DNA of 64,000 nt from Anaerolineales bacterium (GCA_015075725.1 JABTTV010000001.1:806001-870000), one strand, 5' to 3'; shown: positions 19,105 to 28,037, counted from the stretch's first letter. Notes: generated by a model not told the origin, from the letters alone. A program made the numbers and translations.

Positions 19105-19869
19105 ATGCTCCTCACGATAGACATCGGCAATACCAACCTGACACTTGGCTTGTACGAAGGCGGAAAGCTCGGCGCGCACTGGCGCCTCGCCACCGACCAT
19201 AACCGCATGCCCGATGAATACGGCCTGCAGTTTTTGGGCTTGCTTCAAAACGCGGGTAAGACTATCAAAGATATCGAAGGCATATCGCTGGCTTCCGTCG
19301 TCCCGCCGCTCACCGGACGCGTGATTCAGGCCTGCCGCGAATATCTCAAACAGGAACCGCTCGTGGTGGATGCGGGAGTCAAGACCGGCATCAAGGTCCG
19401 CTATGAAGACCCGAAAGCCGTTGGCGCGGATCGCATCTGCGACGCTGTGGCGGTGATGAAACTTTACGGCGGTCCGGCTTGTGTGGTCGATTTCGGCACT
19501 GCGACCACTTTCAACGCCATCACAAAAGATGGAGAATACCTCGGAGGGGCGATCACAGCAGGAATCAACCTCGCCGCCGAAGCGCTCTACACCCGCGCCG
19601 CCAAACTTCCGCGCATCGACCTGCAACTGCCGCCTTCGGTCATCGGAAGAAACACCGTCCATGCCATGCAGTCGGGTCTGTTGTTCGGTTACGTCAGCAT
19701 GGTCGAGGGAATGGTCGCCCGCTTCCGCGCGGAGTTGGGGAAGGATATGAAAGTTGTCGCAACAGGAGGACTTGCAGAAGTGGTTGCAAAAGAGACGCAG
19801 GTTATCGATATCATCGCCCCCTGGCTGACCCTCGAAGGATTGCGCTTGATCTGGGATTTAAACCAGTAA
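19105..19869 (+). CDS. coaX: Type III pantothenate kinase
   Basis: Phosphorylates pantothenate in the first step of coenzyme A synthesis. The 254 residues show the ASKHA-fold motifs of CoaX: DIGNTN (Asp6) for phosphate binding, GADRICDAVA, VVDFGTATTFN, GGAITAGI and the ATGGLAEVV adenosine motif. The length is normal for the family. It is the last gene of the plus-strand run and is followed by a strong intrinsic terminator. Confidence 0.96.
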   Translation: MLLTIDIGNTNLTLGLYEGGKLGAHWRLATDHNRMPDEYGLQFLGLLQNAGKTIKDIEGISLASVVPPLTGRVIQACREYLKQEPLVVDAGVKTGIKVRYEDPKAVGADRICDAVAVMKLYGGPACVVDFGTATTFNAITKDGEYLGGAITAGINLAAEALYTRAAKLPRIDLQLPPSVIGRNTVHAMQSGLLFGYVSMVEGMVARFRAELGKDMKVVATGGLAEVVAKETQVIDIIAPWLTLEGLRLIWDLNQ

Positions 19870-19890
19870 ACATCCTCGTCTAATTTCTGC

Positions 19891-19927
19891 GACCCATGAC
19901 AGGCGTCATGGGTCTTTTTCTTTTTTT
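19891..19927 (+). terminator. Intrinsic terminator after coaX
   Basis: A perfect 10-bp stem (19891-19900 with 19905-19914, loop AGGC) is followed by a T-rich tail with only one C. Confidence 0.9.
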
Positions 19928-19962
19928 CACGGGATAACCCAGCGGAAGATGATTTTACACAC

Positions 19963-19991
19963 TCTTCACCTACGGTTCACATCCATATAAT
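19963..19991 (+). promoter_or_regulatory. Putative sigma-70-type promoter for the YHYH lipoprotein gene
   Basis: A TATAAT box at 19986-19991 has a weak CTTCAC -35-like hexamer 17 bases upstream. The ATG lies about 30 bases further on, after AAAGGAG. Confidence 0.45.
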
Positions 19992-20022
19992 ATCGAAAAT
20001 CAACTCACCAAAGGAGAATGAG

Positions 20023-21249
20023 ATGAACCGAAATAAATTATTGGTTGTATTTGTGAGCGTTTGTATCGCCATTACGGCGTGCGCGCCTCCCGCCCCGACC
20101 TCGGGCGGACTCGGCGCATCGGGCGATTCCCAGCCTGAAGCGGATTCGTCCGAACCTGTCCTGACAGAAGATCCCGCTCCCGAAGGCGGAGCGGATGCGG
20201 ACCATCTCCATCATTCCGACGTGGACTTGACCCGTCTTGAATTGGGCGACGGCAAGTACTCCACAAGCCCGCAAGCTGGGTACGTGTTTACCTGTCAGAC
20301 GCAATTCAACGGCGGTGGAGCAACCGGCACCGGCTCGTGGATGAACGGGGACGGAACCTGGGATGCGACCAGGAAAGCGGTTGTGAATGGCTCTGTCACC
20401 TGGCCGCATTCGTTCACCATCACACTGCAGGGCGATCAACGCATCTTCACCGGCAACGACCTGCCCGATCATCCCACCGGGAACTTCCCCGTCTCGCCGA
20501 GCGATGACGCCTATGCGGTGGACCGAAACCCGAATTCGATCCGTGAGCAAACAGTCAGCTTCAGCGTGCCTGCGAACCCCAGCGCGGCGGCCCAACCGAA
20601 TTGCGTCGGTGGCGAAGTAGGTATCATGCTCTCGGGTGTCGTCATCTTCAACGCCTTCGACGCAGAAGGACGCGATGCTGTGGCTCATGAAGTGCAGGAT
20701 GGCTGTGATGGGCATCCGCAGCAATCCGGCTTCTATCATTATCACAGCCTGAGCGATTGCATCGAGGATATATCCACAAGCGGACATTCCTCACTTGTCG
20801 GTTACGCCTTCGACGGGTACGGCATCTACGGTTACTACAGCGAGGACGGCGGCGAAGTGACCAATGAAGACCTCGATGATTGTCACGGCCACACGCATGT
20901 GATCGAATGGGACGGCCAGATGGTGGAGATGTATCACTATCACGCCACTCATGAATTCCCCTATACGGTCGGGTGTTTCCACGGGACTCCGTCGGTGCGC
21001 GCGGTCTCGTCAGGTGAAGGCCAGGGTGGCGGTCCACAGGGACAGGATCAACCCTCTGGTGAGAATCAGCCTACAGGTCCAACTGGAGGCGGTCAGGGGC
21101 AGGGAAGTCAACCTCCGCAGGAAGCCATCAACGCTTGCATGGGGTTATCCCAAGGCGCAAGCTGCTCGGTCGGTCCGACGACCGGGACTTGTCAGATACC
21201 ACCCAACTCAACTCAATTGGCTTGCGTGCCCGCAGGTGGACGGCCATAA
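20023..21249 (+). CDS. YHYH-domain lipoprotein
   Basis: 408 residues. The lipoprotein signal ends at AITAC (Cys20). A low-complexity acidic stretch follows, then a YHYH domain. The domain's namesake motif appears twice (FYHYHSLSDC and YHYHATHEFPYTVGC), along with DGYGIYGYY and conserved Cys/His pairs suggestive of metal binding. The C-terminus is a Gly/Gln/Pro-rich linker ending in a small Cys-rich segment. Secreted YHYH proteins have no settled function. ATG 20023 is chosen over the ATG at 20018, which sits one base from the AGGAG and is out of frame. Confidence 0.85.
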   Translation: MNRNKLLVVFVSVCIAITACAPPAPTSGGLGASGDSQPEADSSEPVLTEDPAPEGGADADHLHHSDVDLTRLELGDGKYSTSPQAGYVFTCQTQFNGGGATGTGSWMNGDGTWDATRKAVVNGSVTWPHSFTITLQGDQRIFTGNDLPDHPTGNFPVSPSDDAYAVDRNPNSIREQTVSFSVPANPSAAAQPNCVGGEVGIMLSGVVIFNAFDAEGRDAVAHEVQDGCDGHPQQSGFYHYHSLSDCIEDISTSGHSSLVGYAFDGYGIYGYYSEDGGEVTNEDLDDCHGHTHVIEWDGQMVEMYHYHATHEFPYTVGCFHGTPSVRAVSSGEGQGGGPQGQDQPSGENQPTGPTGGGQGQGSQPPQEAINACMGLSQGASCSVGPTTGTCQIPPNSTQLACVPAGGRP

Positions 21250-21261
21250 TCCAACGGACGC

Positions 21262-21304
21262 AAACAAGGTGACAGTCGCTTCGAAAGAGATCGTCACCTT
21301 GTTT
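21262..21304. terminator. Bidirectional terminator between convergent genes
   Basis: A perfect 12-bp stem (21262-21273 with 21293-21304) with a 19-base loop lies between the plus-strand YHYH gene and the minus-strand EamA gene. The outer bases are A-rich on one side and T-rich on the other. Confidence 0.7.
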
Positions 21305-22229
21305 AACTGTGATCTCCTGCCCTCAAAAGAATTAACCCGAGTAACAGCAGAAAACTTCCGCCCAATTGAATACCGGTCAGAATCTCGCTTAGGAAAAGAT
21401 AAGACCATACTGCGGTAAAAACCGGTTCGAGCGTGGCCACGAGATTGGAGATCGTCGGTGAAAGATAGCGGATGCTCAGTGTGTATAAACCAAACCCGCC
21501 GAGGGTGGGAACAACCCCAAGAAAGAACAATATGCCCCAACCCGGAAGAGAATCACCGAGCCAGAGCATGTTCGAGAGCGCGGGCTGTCTTGTGATGAAC
21601 AGGTCGCTGGCGATGTTGAAGAAGAAGAGAAAGAACGTGGCCGAGGCAAAACTATAAAGCAAAGCCGTCCACGAATCGATATGACGGTCACCGGCGGCCT
21701 TGCCGTACAGGTTGTAAAAGGCGAACATCAAACCGGTCAGCAATCCAAATACGATACCGAGCGGATTCAACTTCCACGCGGCGGGATCGGCGGCGCCTGA
21801 GACAAGTATCGTACCGAGAAAGCTCAAAGCGATCGAAACGACTTTGACCCAGTTGAAGGTCTCCTTGAAAATGATGCGGCTCAGGAGCGCCGTCATTGCC
21901 GGAGAGGAAAAAGCCAGAACGGTGGCGACCGCCGCCCCGTTGTATTGAACCGAAAAGGTCCATAACGAATTGAATACGGCAAGGGTCAATCCATACACGA
22001 GCATGAAGACCCAATGTTTTCGTTCCAGGGCAAATAATTTGTGGCTGAATATCGTCAAACCGACCAGCATCCCAAACGCGACAAAAAGGTCCCGCCAGAA
22101 GGCGAGGACGAGGGATGGCAGCGAATAGGTTTTGACAAGATGACTGATGAACGGTCCGGTGGTGGACCAAAGGACCGTGGCGACAAGTGCGATGATGAAC
22201 CCGCGTGATCGATGATGCTGTGTTGTCAT
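21303..22229 (-). CDS. EamA-family (drug/metabolite) transporter
   Basis: 308 residues with ten hydrophobic helices arranged as two homologous five-helix halves, as in EamA/RhaT permeases. The first half starts GFIIALVATVLWSTTGPFISHLV and the second GLLTGLMFAFYNLYGKAA. The substrate is not predictable. It is a single gene transcribed toward the YHYH lipoprotein. Confidence 0.88.
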   Translation of the reverse strand: MTTQHHRSRGFIIALVATVLWSTTGPFISHLVKTYSLPSLVLAFWRDLFVAFGMLVGLTIFSHKLFALERKHWVFMLVYGLTLAVFNSLWTFSVQYNGAAVATVLAFSSPAMTALLSRIIFKETFNWVKVVSIALSFLGTILVSGAADPAAWKLNPLGIVFGLLTGLMFAFYNLYGKAAGDRHIDSWTALLYSFASATFFLFFFNIASDLFITRQPALSNMLWLGDSLPGWGILFFLGVVPTLGGFGLYTLSIRYLSPTISNLVATLEPVFTAVWSYLFLSEILTGIQLGGSFLLLLGLILLRAGDHS

Positions 22230-22322
22230 TTATTTTCTGTAGCGACTCCTTTCGCGCGATTATATCCTTTGTTCATTCGAACACACATGCGCAAGAGAGC
22301 ACGTCCTGCTCGATAAATAAAA

Positions 22323-22346
22323 ACAGCCGCCTTGCAAGGCGGCTGT
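22323..22346 (-). terminator. Intrinsic terminator of the YvlD-like gene
   Basis: A perfect 24-base palindrome (GCCGCCTT core) is followed, on the minus strand, by a TTTTTATTTAT tail. Confidence 0.85.
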
Positions 22347-22363
22347 GCGATCACACTGGACGA

Positions 22364-22741
22364 TTAACCCTTCCTGCCTTTCAACTCGTCGCGGAAGATG
22401 AGGCTCATGATGATGCTGACCGCGCTCATCACAAGGCTGCCCAGCAGCGCGGACCAGAACCCGTCCACCGAAAGGCCGATGCCGAACGATTGCCCGATGG
22501 TGCGGGTGAGCAAAAGCATGACGGTGTTGATGACGATGGTGAACAAGCCCAGGGTGAGGATGATAAGCGGGCAGGTAAGGAACTTGAGCAGCGGGCGCAC
22601 AAGCGCGTTCAACAAGCCGATGATAAGGGCGAGCCAGAGGATGCCCGTCCAATCACCGAGATATTCGATGCCGGGCACGAGCCACACCGCCGCATACAAA
22701 CCGACGGCGTTGATCGCCCAGCGGATGATGAATTTGGTCAT
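22364..22741 (-). CDS. YvlD/phage-holin-IV-like membrane protein
   Basis: 125 residues with four hydrophobic helices and the family pattern FIIRWAINAVGLYAAVWLVPGIEY at the N-terminus, with NALVRPLLKFLT in the middle. The function of this small membrane family is unclear; B. subtilis YvlD belongs to an envelope-stress operon. It is monocistronic with its own terminator. Confidence 0.85.
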   Translation of the reverse strand: MTKFIIRWAINAVGLYAAVWLVPGIEYLGDWTGILWLALIIGLLNALVRPLLKFLTCPLIILTLGLFTIVINTVMLLLTRTIGQSFGIGLSVDGFWSALLGSLVMSAVSIIMSLIFRDELKGRKG

Positions 22742-22807
22742 TTGGACTCCTTTTGTTAATATGTACGCTGAGGCATTTGAGTAGGTTGCAATAATTTTCC
22801 GGCGCGC

Positions 22808-23791
22808 TCAGGGAGTTGGCGCCTGCATCCAGATCAGGGTGCGCTGGGGTTTGAAGCCCGCGGCTTGAATGGCGTCGTCGAAGCGGCTGACGGGGAATTC
22901 GAGCGAGACGTTGGAATAATAACGATACAGGTCATGCCGCGCCTGTTGAAGGAGGACGGTCAATGCCTCGGGGTCGGACCTCTCGCCTGCCGCGGCAAAG
23001 AGGCTTTCACCCCGCCCGGTGGGAATCCACGCAAGCGTGGCGAGCAGGGACTCTCCGCGCACCGCCGCCCATTGACGGACGTTGATGTCGATGAAGAACA
23101 GGTAGAGCCAGTTGAGGAATCCGGGCTTGAGCAAAGAAAAGTTCCATTTGCTGTGCCAGGCAAGGTCGGAGGGATAGAGGCGCGAGAGCCACTCGAGCTG
23201 CTGAATCCAAAAGCGCGGATGACGGTTCGTGACGGCAATGTCCGTTCGGTTCCCCTCCACTCGCGAATCAGTGACGGCTTGCCAGGTTGTGCGTCGCGCG
23301 CGTTCCAGAAAACCGAGGGATTCATAAAGATGCACGGCTTCGGGGTTGTCGGCGCGGACGTTGAGCCAGATGTCGTGAATCTTACGTTCGCGGGCGTGCT
23401 GCATGGCGCGCAAGGTGAGGGCGCGGGCGATTCCACGGCGGCGGTATTCAGGGTGGACGGCAACATTGGCGATGAGGTAGAGGCGGTGTTTGTCCCGTCG
23501 GAAGGGCACGAGGCTGACGTTGCCGACGATGCGACGGTCTTCCTCCCACACATAGCCGGTGAGCGGCAGGGAGGTGGAATCGGCGGCGCGTTTTGCCCAT
23601 TGCAAAAAGGAGTTGTCGCTCCCGGCGCGGCGCATGTCCTGCACGTAGCGTTTGCCGTCGCCATCCATGGTGGACGAGAAGCAGGACTCGATCAGGTCCG
23701 CGACGGGGGGCAGATCCCGCAGGACGCTGAGGGGGCGGATGTTGGGGTGTGCCTGCGTGTCGCTCCGCGCGGGGAGGGTGATGCTTGCCAT
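22808..23791 (-). CDS. GNAT-family N-acetyltransferase
   Basis: 327 residues. The N-terminal half carries a GNAT domain with the acetyl-CoA motif HPEYRRRGIARALTLRAM and a following NPEAVHLYESLGF helix. The C-terminal half (about 175-327) looks like a second, degenerate GNAT-like repeat without a clear acetyl-CoA motif. The substrate is unknown. The opposite strand is also open over most of this gene, but that frame does not resemble a protein. Confidence 0.85.
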   Translation of the reverse strand: MASITLPARSDTQAHPNIRPLSVLRDLPPVADLIESCFSSTMDGDGKRYVQDMRRAGSDNSFLQWAKRAADSTSLPLTGYVWEEDRRIVGNVSLVPFRRDKHRLYLIANVAVHPEYRRRGIARALTLRAMQHARERKIHDIWLNVRADNPEAVHLYESLGFLERARRTTWQAVTDSRVEGNRTDIAVTNRHPRFWIQQLEWLSRLYPSDLAWHSKWNFSLLKPGFLNWLYLFFIDINVRQWAAVRGESLLATLAWIPTGRGESLFAAAGERSDPEALTVLLQQARHDLYRYYSNVSLEFPVSRFDDAIQAAGFKPQRTLIWMQAPTP

Positions 23792-23804
23792 GGGGCGGAT
23801 TATA

Positions 23805-23832
23805 GATTGGAAATTGGAAAGTGGGGAGTTGA
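23805..23832. repeat. Four-unit heptamer array upstream of the acetyltransferase gene
   Basis: Units GATTGGA, AATTGGA, AAGTGGG and GAGTTGA occupy the leader between the divergent genes at 23791 and 23911. Confidence 0.65.
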
Positions 23833-23910
23833 TTTTGGCACGCGGGAGTTGTAGAATGAAAACAAGCAGGTGGAGATGTAATTTCGCGAATTTGCTGCAA
23901 GGAGGCTGAT

Positions 23911-24408
23911 ATGAAAAAAGAGTCCGGCATCGCTATTATTGTCGCATTAATTAGTCTTTGCGGGGTTTTAGGAGCGGCAATCATAAATAATTGGGACAAG
24001 CTATTTCCTCCTCCACCCACCTATGCTCCGCCCGCCGAGAATCCGCCTGAGGATGTAACGGATGCACCGGCATCCACCTGCAGCGGCACGGAAGCGGGAG
24101 GGTATTGTTGGTATTTTGGCAGTGAAAATCTTTCATGCAGCGATGTATGCTCCTCCCACGGAGGGTATAACGAAGCGACCAGAACGTATGCAGGCTCGGA
24201 TGGTTCCCCGGGCAATTGCAAAAATATCATAACAGCCTTGAACATTGCGCAAGACGATTTCTTTGAAACGGCTCAAGGCGGGCTCGGATGTTTTGCGATC
24301 CAAACCACCAGCGGGAATTTTTATGGATATTGGGACGAGCAGCCAACCACAGCGGATGCGACATATGTGACACCCGGCAGGCGGCGAATCTGCGCCTGTC
24401 AACAATAG
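23911..24408 (+). CDS. Membrane-anchored, cysteine-rich extracellular protein
   Basis: 165 residues: an N-terminal membrane helix (about 6-27), a proline-rich spacer, then a compact domain with eight cysteines (CSGTEAGGYCWYFG, CSDVCSSHGG, NCKN, GCFA, ICACQQ). The pattern CxxVCxxHGGxN...C...CxC resembles secreted Cys-rich modules known from other environmental bacteria; no function is known. RBS CAAGGAGG precedes the ATG. Confidence 0.65.
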   Translation: MKKESGIAIIVALISLCGVLGAAIINNWDKLFPPPPTYAPPAENPPEDVTDAPASTCSGTEAGGYCWYFGSENLSCSDVCSSHGGYNEATRTYAGSDGSPGNCKNIITALNIAQDDFFETAQGGLGCFAIQTTSGNFYGYWDEQPTTADATYVTPGRRRICACQQ

Positions 24409-24578
24409 GTGGATATTTTTTTCAGCGCAGAGAACCAAAGCTATATCTGCATCTCAGCGTTAATCAAATATATCAGCCTCAGGATATGCCTGTTGTGAGG
24501 CGAATAAGCATGTTATAAATGCTCCGTTCCAATTCAAATGGAAATAAAATCAACACCCACAGGAGAGAGGCACGAATC

Positions 24579-24902
24579 ATGATCATCCGTATCTGGCATG
24601 GCTGGACATCGCCGTCCAACGCAGACATCTATGAGAATTTACTCAAGGAAGAGATCTTCGTCGGCATTCAAAACCGCCACATCCCCGGCTTTAAGGGCAT
24701 TCAATTGCTTCGCCGCGAACTCAAAGAAGAGGTGGAATTCATCACGATCATGAAGTTCGATTCCCTGGATGCTGTCCGCCAGTTTGCTGGCGAAGATTAT
24801 GAAGTTGCTGTGGTCCCGCAGAAGGCGAGAGCGGTACTTGCGCGCTTCGATGAACGATCCCAGCATTATGAAATCAGAGCCGAGAGAAGCGGCGATGGCT
24901 AG
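24579..24902 (+). CDS. Antibiotic-biosynthesis-monooxygenase-like (dimeric alpha/beta barrel) protein
   Basis: 107 residues from ATG 24579, chosen because AGGAGAG lies eight to twelve bases upstream; the frame is open to 24519. It opens IIRIWHGWTSPSNADIYENLL and continues GFKGIQLLRRE and FITIMKFDSLDAVRQFAGEDYEVAVVP, the pattern of small ABM-fold proteins. Probably a small-molecule monooxygenase or heme/stress-related protein; the substrate is not predictable. Confidence 0.75.
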   Translation: MIIRIWHGWTSPSNADIYENLLKEEIFVGIQNRHIPGFKGIQLLRRELKEEVEFITIMKFDSLDAVRQFAGEDYEVAVVPQKARAVLARFDERSQHYEIRAERSGDG

Positions 24903-25049
24903 CTAGGGAAGAGTTTATTACCAAATCTGCGCAGAATCGATCCTTTCCTTCTTCCAATCGAGAGACAGCCCTGCCCGCCCTGGTGACCAAGACACAGTTA
25001 AAATGCAAGGCTCACTAAAGCGTATTGTTTCTGTACAAGGTAAATCATC

Positions 25050-25790
25050 ATGAAGAACATTGCCACAAGCAGTCGCTTGAAGACCAACTACGAGGATTAT
25101 TACGAGAGTGGAGACCCGGAATGGCGGAGATTAGGCGCGGTGGACAAGTGCGCCAACATCGTCTCCCTTTGCCGTGATCTGCCTCACGAAACCATTCTCG
25201 AGATCGGCGCTGGCGATGGAGCGATATTAAAGCGATTATCCGAATTGGGATTTGGCGAAAAACTACATGCGCTCGAAATCTCACCCTCCGGCGTGGAGGC
25301 GATAAAGAACAAAGGGATACCCAACCTGGTTGAATGCCTGCTCTTCGACGGGTATGAACTCCCCTACAACGATTTCAAGTTCGACCTTGCGGTTCTCAGC
25401 CATGTCATCGAGCATGTCGAATATCCGCGGAAACTCCTTTACGAAGCCGCCAGGGTCGCCCGGCATGTTTTTGTGGAAGTGCCGCTCGAGGATACCCTGC
25501 GTCTGAAACCCAATTTCGTTTTCGATAAGGTGGGTCATATCAATTTTTATTCGCCCGTCACGTTCAGAAGGCTGGTCCAGACCTGCAGCCTGGAGGTCTT
25601 GAAACAGACGGTGACGAATCCCTCAAACGCCGTGCATCGATACAGGTACGGCTGGAAAGGGACGGTCAATTATTACATCAAGGAACTTTTATTGAAGATT
25701 TTCCCGCGCCTGGCGACGAAATTCTTCGTCTACCATTCCTCATTGGTGTGCCGGGCAGAAACAAAATCGGATTCCCATGATCGTCCATGA
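25050..25790 (+). CDS. Class I SAM-dependent methyltransferase
   Basis: 246 residues with motif I ILEIGAGDGAI (about 49-59), an acidic residue at the end of strand 2 (HALEIS), and the motif IV/post region FDLAVLSHVIEHVEYP. This is the Methyltransf_11/23 pattern. The C-terminal 40 residues contain an amphipathic YYIKELLLKIFPRL helix. The substrate is unknown. Its stop overlaps the start of the next gene (ATGA). Confidence 0.85.
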   Translation: MKNIATSSRLKTNYEDYYESGDPEWRRLGAVDKCANIVSLCRDLPHETILEIGAGDGAILKRLSELGFGEKLHALEISPSGVEAIKNKGIPNLVECLLFDGYELPYNDFKFDLAVLSHVIEHVEYPRKLLYEAARVARHVFVEVPLEDTLRLKPNFVFDKVGHINFYSPVTFRRLVQTCSLEVLKQTVTNPSNAVHRYRYGWKGTVNYYIKELLLKIFPRLATKFFVYHSSLVCRAETKSDSHDRP

Positions 25791-26326
25791 ATGATCCCAC
25801 TTCCCAAACCACCGCCGCGGATGTGATCGAACTCGTAAATCTGCTCGATGCACACGGCATCGGCGTGGTCATCGACGGCGGCTGGGGCGTGGACGCCTTG
25901 CTGGGAAAACAGACCCGCACGCACAGCGACCTCGATATCGCTGTGGAACGTGCGGACGTGCCGAATATCCGCGCCTTGCTGGAAGGGCGGGGTTACAAGG
26001 AAGTTCTGCGCGACGATACGCGTGAGTGCAATTTCGTCATGGGGGATGATAAAGGACGGCTGATCGATATCCACTCATACACGTTCGATGAAGAAGGCAA
26101 AGTGATCTTTGGCGTCGAGTATCCCTTCGACTCGCTCAAGGGAACCGGCTCCATAGCAGGTTATCCCGTCAAGTGCATCACGCCTGAATGGATGGTCAAA
26201 TTCCACACTGGATATAAACTCGATGAGAACGATTACTACGATGTGAAATTACTGTGCGAGAAGTTCGGGATCGAAATCCCCGCCGAGTTTGCGGAATTCC
26301 TGCCGAAAGCAGAAAACGGGAGGTAA
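25787..26326 (+). CDS. Aminoglycoside/lincosamide-type nucleotidyltransferase
   Basis: 179 residues. The motif DGGWGVDALLGKQTRTHSDLDIA (Gly31-Gly32, Asp48 and Asp50) is that of the LnuA/ANT(2'')-like family, followed by the family block FVMGDDKGRLIDIHSY and GYPVKCITPEWMVKFHTGY. Enzymes of this family adenylylate antibiotics, but many chromosomal homologs have no known resistance role. It is translationally coupled to the upstream methyltransferase. Confidence 0.8.
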   Translation: MNDPTSQTTAADVIELVNLLDAHGIGVVIDGGWGVDALLGKQTRTHSDLDIAVERADVPNIRALLEGRGYKEVLRDDTRECNFVMGDDKGRLIDIHSYTFDEEGKVIFGVEYPFDSLKGTGSIAGYPVKCITPEWMVKFHTGYKLDENDYYDVKLLCEKFGIEIPAEFAEFLPKAENGR

Positions 26327-26358
26327 ACCACTTTCCACCAACCAATCACCAATTTACC
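26327..26358. repeat. Degenerate heptamer repeat after the nucleotidyltransferase gene
   Basis: About four 7-base units of the type TTCCACC / CACCAAT / TTTACCG lie in the 82-base gap before the sigma factor gene. Confidence 0.5.
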
Positions 26359-26408
26359 GATCTTCCCTTGCAACTATTTCCCCTTCCCGCCTGTATTAAA
26401 CTCTAGCC

Positions 26409-26945
26409 ATGAATGCGCCCACCGACCGCGACCTGATCCTGCGAGCTCGTCGCGGCGACGCTGAAGCCTTCGGCGATCTCGTCTCGCGCCACCAAACGAG
26501 CGTGTTCAACGTCTGCTACCGCATTCTGCACAACCGCGCCGACGCCGAAGACCTCGCCCAGGAGACCTTCATCCGCGCCCTCGACCGTCTGCACACCTTT
26601 GACCTCGAACGCGAATTCAGCCCGTGGATTCGCCGTGTGGCAGCCAACCTGTGCCTGAACCATCTCGAGGCGCAGAAACCGTCCGCTCCGCTCGACGAGG
26701 AACGGGACGAAGATAAAACTCAAGGTCCGGCCAGGCAGGTTGAGGTCAAAGAGAGAAGCGAGCAGATCCGCAGCGCGCTCGCGTCCCTGCCGCTGCATTA
26801 TCGCGTCGTTGTCGAGTTGCGGCATTATCAAGACCTATCCTACGACGAGATCGCAAGCGAACTGGACATCCCCCTCAGCGACGTGAAGAGCCATCTCTTC
26901 CGCGCCCGCAAACTTCTCGCGGAGAAACTCCATGCACCTGACTGA
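26409..26945 (+). CDS. ECF-type RNA polymerase sigma factor
   Basis: 178 residues with sigma-2 (GDAEAFGDLVSRHQTSVFNVCYRIL and DAEDLAQETFIRAL) and sigma-4 (LPLHYRVVVELRHYQDLSYDEIA, then SDVKSHLFRARKLL). The two regions are joined by a charged linker. It overlaps the anti-sigma gene by 14 bases, the usual arrangement for coupled expression. Confidence 0.93.
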   Translation: MNAPTDRDLILRARRGDAEAFGDLVSRHQTSVFNVCYRILHNRADAEDLAQETFIRALDRLHTFDLEREFSPWIRRVAANLCLNHLEAQKPSAPLDEERDEDKTQGPARQVEVKERSEQIRSALASLPLHYRVVVELRHYQDLSYDEIASELDIPLSDVKSHLFRARKLLAEKLHAPD

Positions 26946-27453
26946 CCAAGAACTCAACGAATATTTGGACAACGAATCTGCCAACCGCGCAGAGATCGAA
27001 ACGCATCTCGACTCATGTGACGAATGCGCGGCGCGACTCTCTGCCCTCCAAGCTTTATTCGCAGATTTAGACTCTCTGCCCGAAGTGGAATTATCTACGG
27101 ACATCGCCGCCCGCTTCGCACCCCGCCCCAGCCTGACTCCGTCACTCCCACGCTGGCTCACGCTGACAGCATCTCTGCAAGCCGCTGCCGCACTGGTTGC
27201 GCTCATCGTCGCCATCCCATTCTTCTCCATCATGTTGCCCCAAGTGGAAATGCCATCCTTTACATCATTATTCATTGAAGTTCAATCTAAATGGATTACA
27301 TTTCTGGATATGCTTTCCACTTTCCACTTTCCACAAATCGAACCATTACCTTTGCCTGTAACTGAACTCTCCACCCTCTTCATCGCCCTCGCCATCGTCT
27401 CCATCTTTTGGATCTTTGGGAATGGGCTGTTATTGAGAAATCAGAATCGTTAA
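26932..27453 (+). CDS. Anti-sigma factor with zinc-finger-like N-terminus
   Basis: 173 residues. The N-terminal HLDSCDEC motif (His-x3-Cys-x2-Cys) matches the zf-HC2 anti-sigma domain that binds ECF sigma factors. Two hydrophobic helices (about 80-105 and 145-165) follow, so the sensor part is in or across the membrane. The loop between them contains a three-unit heptamer repeat (27314-27334). Confidence 0.85.
   Translation: MHLTDQELNEYLDNESANRAEIETHLDSCDECAARLSALQALFADLDSLPEVELSTDIAARFAPRPSLTPSLPRWLTLTASLQAAAALVALIVAIPFFSIMLPQVEMPSFTSLFIEVQSKWITFLDMLSTFHFPQIEPLPLPVTELSTLFIALAIVSIFWIFGNGLLLRNQNR
27314..27334. repeat. Three-unit heptamer repeat inside the anti-sigma gene
   Basis: Three identical TTTCCAC units add 21 bases in frame and encode STFHFP in the loop between the membrane helices. 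Confidence 0.75.
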
Positions 27454-27455
27454 CC

Positions 27456-27525
27456 GTGCCATTCTGAGCGAAGCGAAAAATCTCTACCCCGTACCAGAGA
27501 CCCTTCGCTTTCGCTCAGGGTGACA
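27456..27525. repeat. Intergenic inverted repeat (CTGAGCGAAGCGAA type)
   Basis: Arms at 27464-27477 and 27504-27518 are complementary with one extra base. Shorter inner arms (ATCTCTACC / ACCAGAGA-like) extend the hairpin. It fills the gap between the anti-sigma gene and the next gene and resembles widespread REP-like intergenic palindromes. Confidence 0.7.
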
Positions 27526-27541
27526 ACCTTAGGAGCCTTTC

Positions 27542-28027
27542 ATGACCGACATCCTTCGCCTTACCCTCATCATCCTCTTGCTGACCATCACCCTCAGCGC
27601 CTACTTCCTCGTCATCGGCGCACTCTTCACCGCCCGCGTTGCCAAGACCCAAACCAGTCTCAACCTCACACCCGGGCGATCCTTCGGCTTGGGCATGGTC
27701 AACTTTTTCTTCTTCGGTTTGATCGCCTTCGTCATGCTCTCGCTTGCCGAGAACGCAGGTTCCTTCGTCAAAGGGATTCTCACCATTCCCGCCTTGCTCA
27801 TCCTCGCATTTCTTTCCGTTCTTTTGAGCATAGGACTCACCGCCACCGTCCAACACCTCGCCGAACGCCTCTTCCCCGACATATCCGCATGGAAGCGCAA
27901 TCTCTGGGGTTCCATCATCCTCTGCATCGCCTGCGCCTTGCCCTTTGTCGGCTGGTTCCTGCTATTGCCCTATGTCACCTTCACTGGCATCGGTGCAACG
28001 ATCTTAGGATTCTTCCAAAAAAGTTAA
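27542..28027 (+). CDS. Small polytopic membrane protein
   Basis: 161 residues with four hydrophobic helices and no recognisable catalytic motif. The order of helices and the closing FVGWFLLLPYVTFTGIGATIL resemble the gene at 28312 (PLIGWLFVWIPIILISFGATG), so the two are probably distant paralogs. RBS TAGGAG precedes the ATG. It lies downstream of the ECF pair and could be part of its regulon; this is inference. Confidence 0.65.
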   Translation: MTDILRLTLIILLLTITLSAYFLVIGALFTARVAKTQTSLNLTPGRSFGLGMVNFFFFGLIAFVMLSLAENAGSFVKGILTIPALLILAFLSVLLSIGLTATVQHLAERLFPDISAWKRNLWGSIILCIACALPFVGWFLLLPYVTFTGIGATILGFFQKS

Positions 28028-28037
28028 AGTCCACTTC

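Noticed and set aside
22865..23854. Long open frame (329 codons) opposite the acetyltransferase gene
   Set aside because: It is the antisense shadow of a high-GC gene whose minus-strand product has clear GNAT motifs; the plus-strand translation has no protein-like pattern.
25787..26326. Antibiotic resistance gene
   Set aside because: The fold matches aminoglycoside/lincosamide nucleotidyltransferases, but it sits with a methyltransferase in ordinary chromosomal context and shows no mobile element; resistance cannot be claimed.
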